Below, piece by piece: positions 14,543-21,041 of a DNA stretch of 21,041 bases; position 1 is the first letter of the stretch; the number at the start of each line of letters is the position of its first letter. The notes beneath the pieces are model-generated. The model had not been told where the DNA came from. It saw only the letters and a list, made by a program, of their open reading frames with translations, and did not search any database. The stretch lies in the NCBI GenBank assembly GCA_030638185.1, contig DAOWFD010000092.1, positions 1-21,041 of the forward strand, given 5' to 3'. This DNA is from Candidatus Aegiribacteria sp. (GTDB lineage Bacteria; Fermentibacterota; Fermentibacteria; Fermentibacterales; JCC-6). The position numbers and the translations under genes are program-made.

Positions 14543-15814
14543 ATGACTTCACGTATTGATGGTGGAGAACAAGATAATGAACGTAGCATTGTAAACGATC
14601 TTGAGAAACGTATAGCCGACACAGGATCAATGCTTGCCGCAACACTGGGCAGAGTGGTCGAGCAGATTCCCGGGAACCCCAACGGCCCACAGACTCTTGT
14701 CCGCCTTCTCGGAATTAACAAGGTTCTCACCAGCCGTATACTGAAGGCTCTCAGATCCAGGGATTCAATCGCCGTAATGCATCACATACCCGGCCCGGAA
14801 CCGCTGAGACGCTTCCTTCGTCATGCAGGCAGGCATGGGGCAGGGGCAGACGTGATTGATCCAGCGCTTAGCGCTGTTGATCAGTTTGACGCGCTCATTC
14901 GCCGGGAGACTGGTGACCGCGCCTCTCTCAATGCAATCATCAGTGCATGGCTGCCCGAAGCGCGCAGGAATTTCGAACTCAGGCGTAAACAGGCGGCCTT
15001 CCGCGCGATGAGCGAGCTAAAAGGTGTACTCGTTCAAACCAATCTTGCGACCGTTATCCTTCATCCGTCGGAAGGAGGCAACAAAATCGATATCGTCTGG
15101 ATAATGGGTCACCTTGGGCTTCAGCGTCTGCGACCGGGGGCGACGATTAAACTTGCTACCAGGCGAATTACCGAGGATGGTGATCCCCCGCGAGTACCGC
15201 TCAATCTGGAAGGCAAACCTATTAAGACTTTGAACGACGCCCGACTTGAATCTTTCAGTACATCATCGAATACCGCTATCGGTGTAAATTCGGTTAACAA
15301 TGTCGTACACTACACACTGAAAAACGGTAGCTTTGGCCGTGCATCAACCGTTGATTTAATGCTTGCGGAAGTGAATCTTGCTGAAATGCCCCGCTATGTA
15401 CCGACGGAACTAAATCGCAAAGGCTACGTTTTCGCAGAGGTAAACTTACCATCCAGACTTCTCCTGTTCGATGTGCTCGTTCATGAAGATATATACCCCG
15501 GCGCTGATCCGCGGTTACTTATCTACGATACCGCTTTTAATGGCGTTGCAGACATCAACGATCCGTCCCGGGACATTGATCGAATGGAATTCCTGGAAGT
15601 GATACAGTGCCTTGGCGCAGGTTCAGCGAAATGCCGCAACACCAATGTACCCCGCTATGTTGAATTACTTCGCTCCGTTTTTTTACATCTTCAATGGAAC
15701 GATCTCAAATTCCGTGGGTATCGATGTGCCATCGATTTCCCTGTTTACGGCACACAGGTGGTTATGGCGTTTGTTCCACCTCCGCCTCCAGGTGAAAAGC
15801 CAGACATACAATAG
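14543..15814 (+). CDS. Uncharacterised protein with predicted N-terminal helix-turn-helix
   Basis: I do not recognise the family of this 423-aa protein. Residues ~48-72 (GPQTLVRLLGINKVLTSRILKAL) read as a helix-turn-helix, with a second helix ending in a recognition-like SRILKAL. IPGPEPLRRFLRHA follows. The remaining ~300 residues show no signal peptide, transmembrane helix or known catalytic motif; the protein ends in a Pro-rich tail. It is probably a DNA-binding regulator with a large effector domain and might act on the adjacent palindrome. ATG 14543 follows GGAGG (14530-14534) at 8 nt. Arginine codon use is unlike the next gene: by hand about 29 CGN against 9 AGR here, and 7 against 17 in the transporter. 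This hints at foreign origin. Confidence 0.7.
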   Translation: MTSRIDGGEQDNERSIVNDLEKRIADTGSMLAATLGRVVEQIPGNPNGPQTLVRLLGINKVLTSRILKALRSRDSIAVMHHIPGPEPLRRFLRHAGRHGAGADVIDPALSAVDQFDALIRRETGDRASLNAIISAWLPEARRNFELRRKQAAFRAMSELKGVLVQTNLATVILHPSEGGNKIDIVWIMGHLGLQRLRPGATIKLATRRITEDGDPPRVPLNLEGKPIKTLNDARLESFSTSSNTAIGVNSVNNVVHYTLKNGSFGRASTVDLMLAEVNLAEMPRYVPTELNRKGYVFAEVNLPSRLLLFDVLVHEDIYPGADPRLLIYDTAFNGVADINDPSRDIDRMEFLEVIQCLGAGSAKCRNTNVPRYVELLRSVFLHLQWNDLKFRGYRCAIDFPVYGTQVVMAFVPPPPPGEKPDIQ

Positions 15815-15922
15815 AGCGCTCCAGCTGTTTCCCCCGTTGGCGGAGTGGACTGCGGGACAGCTTTCACCTCACTGCCCTCAGGACACACCGATTCCCGGGG
15901 GCCGAAGCCTACAAGAGACTTG

Positions 15923-15954
15923 CCATGCCCGGCATGGATTCGGGTTAAAACCCG
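15923..15954. repeat. Two tandem short hairpins
   Basis: CCATGCC-C-GGCATGG (15923-15937) and CGGGTT-AA-AACCCG (15941-15954) are perfect inverted repeats separated by 3 nt, in the gap after the HTH-protein gene. No T-tract follows. They may be a transcript end or processing structure, or a regulatory region for the transporter starting at 16043. Confidence 0.4.
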
Positions 15955-16042
15955 TGAATGTCGGAGTACAGGATTGCGAAGGGGCAATTCTCAGAGTATT
16001 TATTCCACTAACTGCTTATTCCAAGGCATTGAGGAGGGGAGT

Positions 16043-17809
16043 TTGACGGACCAGCAGATATTCGTGGTAGCGGTGCTTGCAGCGGTTATTGTGCTTATTT
16101 ATTCCCGAAGACTCTCCGCTCAGGTGACATTCATCTCTGCAACGGCTGTTCTGACGATAGGAAGCGTGATTACACCTGCACAGGCCATGGCGGGTTTCGC
16201 AAATGACGCAATCGCGGTGATGCTTATGCTTATTATCCTGAGCGAAATCATGCGAAAGACCGGTTTTCTGGAATGGATATTCGAGAGCAAGCTGAATATC
16301 TCGGGAAATTACAGGGCGTTCCTGGGCCAGATGATGCCCTTCGTGGCGGGTAGTTCAGCCTTCATGAACAACACGCCCATCGTAGCAATGATGATTCCTT
16401 TCGTTGGTGACTGGGGGAAAAGGCACGGCATTCCGGTATCAAAATTGCTTATACCCCTATCCTGGGCTGCAATACTCGGGGGCATGGTAACCCTTATTGG
16501 AACCTCCACAAACATGATAGTGAACAGTCTTGTTGTTGGAAGCGGTCTCGGAGAGTTATCCATTCTGGCATTCGCGCCGGTAGGGCTGATGCTGCTTACG
16601 GGAGGAATGCTGTACATAGTAATCTTTGCCTGGAGGCTTCTTCCCGCCAGGAAGAATCCTGCGGAGAGTTTTGCCGAGAGTCCCAGGGAGTACGTCACCA
16701 ACCTTATTCTTCAGCCCGGATCATCTCTTGTGGGGAAAACCGTTGATGAAGCACGGCTCAGGAATCTCAAAGGGGTTTTCCTGGTGGAGATAATCAGGGA
16801 GGAAGGGATTATCGCTCCTGTCTCTCCCTCGGAGGAACTGCGCGCCAGAGACGAACTGGTGCTGGCAGGCGTCACATCCGCGGTGGCTGAACTGGCGGGA
16901 AAGTACAGGGGACTCAAGCCTACGGCAGGTTTCGAGCTGCCGGATCACGAGAAGCTTGAAGTTATAGAAGTTGTTGTATCCTCAAGATCCACCCTTGAGG
17001 GAATGATGGTCCGGGATACCGATTTTCGTGGAAGGTACAATGCTGCAATACTTGCCGTACACAGGCAGGGAGAGAAGCTTGGTGGAAAGATTGGAGAGAT
17101 CAGACTTTGCTCAGGTGACCTGCTTTTGCTGGTGGCTGGAGCGGATTTCGGGAAGAGAGCTGCCGAGTCGGATGACCTTTACGTGATTTCCCTGATAAAG
17201 GAGATCCACAATATAAACCTGAAGAAATCCATATTCATCCTGGCTGCGAGTTTTTCCTGCATAGCACTCTCGATACTTGGTCTGGTTCCTCTGTTCAAAT
17301 CTCTGCTGGCTCTTCTGGCTGTCTTTCTGATATCCGGCATAATCTCTTTTCCGGAGCTGAAGCGGAGCCTGAACATGAACCTGCTCGTAATCGCGGCATT
17401 CGCCCTCGCACTTGGAAGGGCCGTTGAAATAACCGGTCTTGGGGCTCTTTTCTCCGATACAGTAGTCTGTACTTTTCAACCCCTGGGTGCCGTTGGTGTT
17501 CTGGCAGCAATCTATATCGTTACCAACCTTCTTGCGGATTTCATCACTACAGCCGCAGCGGCGTCAATTGTATTTCCATTTGCAGCCTCGGCTGCAGCAG
17601 CTATGGGGGGAGACGGAACGCCGTTCTATCTGGCGGTTGCCTACGGTGCCGCGGCGAACTTCATTACACCGATAGGATATCAAACCAACCTGATGGTTTA
17701 CGGCCCCGGCGGTTACAGATTCAAGGATTTCATGAAGGCGGGATTTCCTCTGAAAATTATCTGTGCCGTTATAGCAATAGGAGGCCTGTCTCTTGTTTAC
17801 GGATTGTAG
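16043..17809 (+). CDS. SLC13/DASS-family sodium-coupled transporter with two RCK_C domains
   Basis: This inner-membrane permease has 588 residues when started at TTG 16043, which has GGAGG (16033-16037) 5 nt upstream; the frame is open further 5' but codes nothing membrane-like there. The N-terminal half has hydrophobic segments and the DASS signatures SSAFMNNTP (104-112) and GTSTN (153-157). Two RCK_C/TrkA-C domains follow (about 215-285 and 300-375: LILQPGSSLVGKTV..., VVVSSRSTLEGMMV...). The second membrane half contains TNLLADFITTAAAA (494-507) and TPIGYQTNLMVYGPGGY (542-558). This plan is common among proteins annotated as SLC13 permeases for sulfate, dicarboxylates or related anions. The substrate cannot be told from sequence alone. 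The cytosolic RCK_C pair probably regulates it by ligand binding. Confidence 0.85.
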   Translation: MTDQQIFVVAVLAAVIVLIYSRRLSAQVTFISATAVLTIGSVITPAQAMAGFANDAIAVMLMLIILSEIMRKTGFLEWIFESKLNISGNYRAFLGQMMPFVAGSSAFMNNTPIVAMMIPFVGDWGKRHGIPVSKLLIPLSWAAILGGMVTLIGTSTNMIVNSLVVGSGLGELSILAFAPVGLMLLTGGMLYIVIFAWRLLPARKNPAESFAESPREYVTNLILQPGSSLVGKTVDEARLRNLKGVFLVEIIREEGIIAPVSPSEELRARDELVLAGVTSAVAELAGKYRGLKPTAGFELPDHEKLEVIEVVVSSRSTLEGMMVRDTDFRGRYNAAILAVHRQGEKLGGKIGEIRLCSGDLLLLVAGADFGKRAAESDDLYVISLIKEIHNINLKKSIFILAASFSCIALSILGLVPLFKSLLALLAVFLISGIISFPELKRSLNMNLLVIAAFALALGRAVEITGLGALFSDTVVCTFQPLGAVGVLAAIYIVTNLLADFITTAAAASIVFPFAASAAAAMGGDGTPFYLAVAYGAAANFITPIGYQTNLMVYGPGGYRFKDFMKAGFPLKIICAVIAIGGLSLVYGL

Positions 17810-17845
17810 AGCTTCGCGCCCTCTTTTTCGTACCTTATCCTGGAG

Positions 17846-17874
17846 TTGACAATGAGCGTGTTACCTTCTATGAA
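17846..17874 (+). promoter_or_regulatory. Promoter of the LTD-MBL-barrel operon
   Basis: TTGACA at 17846-17851, 17 nt, TATGAA at 17869-17874. The start would fall near 17881, about 53 nt before ATG 17934. No other good promoter was seen before 20552, consistent with one transcript. Confidence 0.55.
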
Positions 17875-17933
17875 ATATACTTAAGTTTGTCTTAGTGTGT
17901 TCTTAAAAAGGCATTCTTAAAAGGAGGTTAATT

Positions 17934-18527
17934 ATGATTCTTATTTTTCTGCTGATTATTGCCCAGACGCCGCCGATGATCGATGGAGATTTGCTTTCAT
18001 CGAACAGTGTTGTGCTGAACGAGTTCATGGCACATCCGCACAATTCATGTACCGAAGCTGACGGTGAATGGATAGAGCTTTTTAACAACACCAATGACTG
18101 GATCAACCTGTCAGGTTGGACGATAGAGAACAATTACGGCCAGAAAATCATACTGGCTACGTACCTGCTTCCTCCCCGCAGTTACTATGTCCTGGCGGCG
18201 TGTGGAGACGAATCCCTTAACGGCGGTTTAACACCTAATCACGTTTACGGTAATTTCACCATTCATGATTCCGGCAGGATTTCCCTAATAGGCAACTTCA
18301 GAACGATCATTGATGAGATCGAATACGACGCTGGCTGGTCGATTCAGACAGGTTTTTCCTGCGAGAGGATAAATCCCGGATGGGTTTCCAATCATGCCTC
18401 ATCATGGGGCCTTTCACTGAATACTTTCGGCAACGGAGACATGGGTACCCCTGGTGCCCAGAACAGCATTTACGAGAACTCGTTTGCACAGAACAGCTGG
18501 GCTTTCATCAAGGCATTTGTAGAGTAG
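17934..18527 (+). CDS. Secreted lamin-tail-domain (LTD) protein
   Basis: This 197-aa protein has a short N-terminal hydrophobic signal (MILIFLLIIAQT). A lamin-tail domain occupies about residues 26-150: VVLNEFMAHP, GEWIELFNNTNDWINLSGWTIENN, LPPRSYYVLAACGD, and DEIEYDAGW. LTDs are Ig-fold modules often attached to secreted nucleases and ComEC-type MBL proteins, where they are thought to aid DNA or surface binding. It ends NSWAFIKAFVE, a possible C-terminal sorting tail also seen in the 13644-14351 product. ATG 17934 follows AAAAGGAGG. The gene starts an operon with the MBL protein, which begins 19 nt after its stop. Confidence 0.8.
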   Translation: MILIFLLIIAQTPPMIDGDLLSSNSVVLNEFMAHPHNSCTEADGEWIELFNNTNDWINLSGWTIENNYGQKIILATYLLPPRSYYVLAACGDESLNGGLTPNHVYGNFTIHDSGRISLIGNFRTIIDEIEYDAGWSIQTGFSCERINPGWVSNHASSWGLSLNTFGNGDMGTPGAQNSIYENSFAQNSWAFIKAFVE

Positions 18528-18546
18528 ACTGAACGGGAAGAAATTC

Positions 18547-19698
18547 TTGATAACATTCCTTGTGATGATTCTCGTCTTTGTGGCGGGTTCTCTTTATGCA
18601 GAGGATCCACTGATTATCTTCTTCATCAATCCAACATATGCGGAGTATTCGGGAGATGCCATGCTGGTATGTACTCCCGGAGGCAGGAACTTCATTATAG
18701 ATGCTGGAATGTACAGCGGCTACGATCCCCCCTGGGATTGCGGTCTGGAGAGGGTTCTTCCCCTGTTGGACAGCCTGGGTATCACTAACCTTGATGGAGC
18801 TGTGGGAACGCATCCCCATGCCGACCATATAGGCGGGATGATATCTGTTTACGAGAGCCTTCCCGTTGTAACCGCTTACGATTCGGGCTGGCCCTACGGA
18901 GGAACCTGGACATATGAGACCTACCTCCAGGCTATATGGGATAACGGATCGGATTTCGTTACTCCCCGCAGGGGAGATTATCTTAACTGGGGTCCGGAGC
19001 TTACGGTGGAAGTGATTCACCCCGTTGACCCACTGTCACCTTCCAATGCCAATAACGCATCCATCGTAATCCGGCTTACCTACGAAGAGGTATCTTTTCT
19101 GTTCACAGGAGACCTGGAAACGAACGGCGGTGAGGACGTAATCCTGGCATCCCTTTCCACAGGAGAGATAGAGGACATTTCCGCCGATGTATTGAAGGTT
19201 GGACACCATGGTTCGGCAACCTCAACCTGTACACAGTGGCTGGCTGCGGTGAACCCTTCAATTGCCGCCATCTGCCTGGGTGCCGGAAATCCCTACGGGC
19301 ATCCGCACGGCGAAGTATTGAACAGGCTTCACGGTAGGGGTATTACTATTTACAGAACCGATCTGGACGGGACTTTCTACATATCTTCCGATGGTGAGGA
19401 TGTTTATTACAATAGCATGCCACCTGAAGGTTCCGAACCTTCTGGTGAATTCGCCGTCTATCCCAGCCCGGCAACATCACAGGCTACCTTTACCTGGAAC
19501 TCAGATGACAGCCAGCACTGCAGCATAGCCGTTTTCAATCTTAACGGAGAAAAGGTCCTCGATGCGCAGGCTTCCGGAGGGGTTTATACCTGGAATTTGA
19601 GTACTGACGCGGGAGTGGCTTCACCCGGGCTATACGCAGCGGTCTTCAGAACGTCTGGAGGTGAAGTATTTACCGAATACTTTACTGTCTCGCGCTGA
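18547..19698 (+). CDS. Secreted ComEC-type MBL-fold hydrolase with type A sorting domain
   Basis: Residues ~20-290 match the metallo-beta-lactamase domain of ComEC/Rec2: H89-P-H91-A-D93-H94, NNASIVIRL (169-177), TGD189LE, VGH220HGS, NPYGHPH (248-254) and RTDLDGT. All usual metal ligands are present, so a hydrolase, probably a nuclease, is expected. In ComEC this domain is linked to degrading the non-imported DNA strand. Here there is no membrane channel; an N-terminal signal peptide (FLVMILVFVAGSLYA) and a C-terminal type A sorting domain (about 300-383, YPSPAT...SPGLYAAVF) place it outside the cell. The start is TTG 18547, with GGGAAG 6 nt upstream; no better in-frame ATG includes the signal. 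Its 3' end overlaps the next gene. Confidence 0.85.
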   Translation: MITFLVMILVFVAGSLYAEDPLIIFFINPTYAEYSGDAMLVCTPGGRNFIIDAGMYSGYDPPWDCGLERVLPLLDSLGITNLDGAVGTHPHADHIGGMISVYESLPVVTAYDSGWPYGGTWTYETYLQAIWDNGSDFVTPRRGDYLNWGPELTVEVIHPVDPLSPSNANNASIVIRLTYEEVSFLFTGDLETNGGEDVILASLSTGEIEDISADVLKVGHHGSATSTCTQWLAAVNPSIAAICLGAGNPYGHPHGEVLNRLHGRGITIYRTDLDGTFYISSDGEDVYYNSMPPEGSEPSGEFAVYPSPATSQATFTWNSDDSQHCSIAVFNLNGEKVLDAQASGGVYTWNLSTDAGVASPGLYAAVFRTSGGEVFTEYFTVSR

Positions 19699-20552
19699 TC
19701 TCAGCCGCTGTGACCTCATTAGCAGGTGATACAGGTACCGCTGACCTGCTTGTGATATCCGCCCCGGGATTCCCATCGGTAATGATGATGGGACCCGTGG
19801 GAAAGGCTCTGGCAGCCGGTCCTGAATCCGTAACAGGCAATCCGGCGATGATAGTATCCGGGTTCACCGCTTCCGGTGGATCGTGGAATTTGCAGACAAC
19901 GGGAATTTCCGTGGCGGGAGGTTTTTCAGCCGGTTCGGATATGAGCATTTCAGGGGGAGTAACTTACCTTGGCCGGGGAGGTATCCTCCGCAGGGATGAA
20001 ACCGGTTCTGTTACCGGAGAGTACTCATTCGGGGCAGGCACCGCCCTTGCCGGAGTGTCGTTCTTACTTACATCATGGCTCAGAGGCGGGGTTTCAGCTG
20101 GAATCTCCTGGGAGAATGTCGGGGAACAGGGGAAAACCGGGCTGACCAGCAGCGCCGGGCTCGCTGCCGATTTTCAGGAGGGAATGAAAGCCGGAGTCGT
20201 CGTATCCGGGATCGGTCAGGCTCCGTCCTGGAATGGTATCAGGAAGAATATGCCCACCGAGGTGTCCGCAGGCGTAAGCTATCCGTTCGGATCGATGTTT
20301 ACCGGCTTTGCGGGGGGCAGGTTAGGGTTTTCCACTTCTGATGCCTTTGGAGGTGGCCTGAGGATTGTATTTACAGACCTGGCGTTTTCCGCGGGTTACA
20401 GATACGTACCGGGTGAGGATGAGATAAGCGGATTCTTCGCGGGGGTTCAGTACAATTACACCTCCGAAGGAACCTATACGATAGAGGCAGCGGTCTCCCA
20501 GAGGGATGAACTCAGCTGGCCCGTCTTTGCGGGGATTTCAATATCCCTGTAA
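19668..20552 (+). CDS. PorV/PorQ-like outer-membrane beta-barrel protein (probable ATT start)
   Basis: The body shows alternating amphipathic strands with Gly and aromatic residues, and VTGNPAMIV near the N-terminus. It continues GVTYLGRGGILRRDETGSVTGEYSFGAG, AGISWENVGEQG, and FAGGRLGF...GGGLRIVFTDLAFSAGYRY. This pattern matches PorV/PorQ (UPF0164) barrels, which in Bacteroidota receive type A cargo for cell-surface attachment. The first conventional start, GTG 19710, would cut into the signal peptide. Reading back in frame gives IYRILYCLALISAAVTSLAG, a complete signal peptide, from ATT 19668, with GGAGG (19657-19661) exactly 6 nt upstream. An ATT start is therefore preferred, giving 294 aa and a 31-nt overlap with the MBL gene. 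Translational coupling to that cargo gene is likely. Confidence 0.75.
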   Translation: MYRILYCLALISAAVTSLAGDTGTADLLVISAPGFPSVMMMGPVGKALAAGPESVTGNPAMIVSGFTASGGSWNLQTTGISVAGGFSAGSDMSISGGVTYLGRGGILRRDETGSVTGEYSFGAGTALAGVSFLLTSWLRGGVSAGISWENVGEQGKTGLTSSAGLAADFQEGMKAGVVVSGIGQAPSWNGIRKNMPTEVSAGVSYPFGSMFTGFAGGRLGFSTSDAFGGGLRIVFTDLAFSAGYRYVPGEDEISGFFAGVQYNYTSEGTYTIEAAVSQRDELSWPVFAGISISL

Positions 20553-20637
20553 CCTTGCTGTTTATCAGAGATACAGAATTCAGGTATTATCGCCTGAGTG
20601 TCGTAAGTGACGTCCGGCCCCGTCGCTGGCCCCGTAG

Positions 20638-21041
20638 TTAGAATTCGCCGGCGGAAGGGTAGTTCTCAAGGTCGTAGGTTATTTCGCGGCTTGGCATAGG
20701 CAGCCTGTCAAGGGGAACCCCGGATTCGTCAAGAAATTTCTCCGCAAGGGAACCGTGGTAATCGGAAAAGATCACGATTCTTGCAATACCCGCCGCCAGA
20801 AGAGCCTTTGCGCACGTTGTGCAGGGCATGTTCGTTACGTAAGCTGTAGCTCCATTGATGGAGATACCGTGTCTTGCTGCCTGGGCAATGGCGTTCATCT
20901 CCGCGTGATTAGTTCGGACGCAGTGGTTATCAACTATGAGACATCCTACGTCCTCGCAGTGCGGAAGTCCCGGAAGTGAACCATTGTAGCCGGTGGAGAG
21001 TACGTACTTGTCCTTAACCAGTACGCACCCGCAGTGCATCC
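20638..21041 (-). CDS. dCMP deaminase (ComEB-type), 5' end outside the window
   Basis: The visible 134 codons lack only the N-terminus. They contain CVLVKDKYVLSTGYNGSLPGLPHCEDVGC, the catalytic zinc motif NHAEMNA (zinc His, catalytic Glu) and MPCTTCAK with the two zinc cysteines, then AYVTN and VIFSDYH. The HCED..C...HC segment is the extra zinc site typical of deoxycytidylate deaminases. The enzyme converts dCMP to dUMP for thymidylate synthesis. It is convergent with the barrel gene and belongs to another transcript. The internal ATG at 21037-21039 is not the start, because family homology extends upstream of it. Confidence 0.85.
   Translation of the reverse strand, partial: MHCGCVLVKDKYVLSTGYNGSLPGLPHCEDVGCLIVDNHCVRTNHAEMNAIAQAARHGISINGATAYVTNMPCTTCAKALLAAGIARIVIFSDYHGSLAEKFLDESGVPLDRLPMPSREITYDLENYPSAGEF

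Noticed and set aside
15845..16042. 66-residue N-terminal extension of the transporter
   Set aside because: Composition is not membrane-like and it spans two hairpins; TTG 16043 with GGAGG is the better start.
15612..16046. 144-codon frame bridging the HTH-protein gene and the transporter
   Set aside because: Mostly overlaps the end of the HTH-protein gene in another frame, with no coding similarity or ribosome site.
20606..20635. Direct repeat of GGCCCCGT between the barrel and deaminase genes
   Set aside because: Two 8-bp copies only; no sign of a mobile element or array.

Overview
The window reads as chromosomal DNA of a Gram-negative, uncultured bacterium, probably from the FCB superphylum (Fermentibacterota or a relative). 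That placement is an inference. It rests on two proteins ending in type-IX-secretion 'type A' C-terminal domains (4092-5921 minus, 18547-19698 plus), a PorV/PorQ-like outer-membrane barrel (19668-20552), several signal-peptide or lipoprotein genes, and TPR and cyclase-STAND regulators. No rRNA, tRNA, CRISPR array, transposase or phage gene was found. Promoters are of ordinary sigma-70 type and Shine-Dalgarno sites are mostly strong (GGAGG).

Layout. (a) 1-1641: the 3' end of one TPR/Cys4 protein gene, then a complete paralogue with its own promoter. (b) 1682-3696: a TetR-family repressor divergent from an iron-sulfur-flavoprotein-like oxidoreductase, with two 19-bp palindromic operators between them, followed by a secreted DUF2141 protein. 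(c) 3789-4023: a methyltransferase pseudogene that has lost its whole middle. (d) 4092-5921 (minus): a secreted protein with a type A sorting domain. (e) 6575-11183: a 1058-aa cyclase-STAND-TPR regulator followed by a third TPR/Cys4 paralogue whose promoter lies inside the last codons of the regulator. (f) 11271-13399: two lipoproteins, the second preceded by a possible leader peptide and hairpin. (g) 13644-15814: a secreted protein and an unfamiliar HTH-containing protein, divergently transcribed around a perfect 27-bp palindrome. (h) 16043-17809: an SLC13/DASS-type transporter with two RCK_C domains. (i) 17934-20552: an apparent three-gene operon of lamin-tail protein, secreted ComEC-type metallo-beta-lactamase (MBL) protein and PorV/PorQ-like barrel. 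(j) 20638-21041 (minus): the 3' part of a dCMP deaminase.

How the parts may work together. The best candidate for an undescribed system is (i): a surface or extracellular nuclease-like unit, in which an LTD protein and an MBL enzyme that are often fused elsewhere are separate genes, co-transcribed with a barrel of the family that handles type A cargo. Second is (e), a signalling pair whose TPR partner has been amplified to three copies. In (b), the paired operators and overlapping promoter point to a simple TetR switch controlling a redox enzyme.
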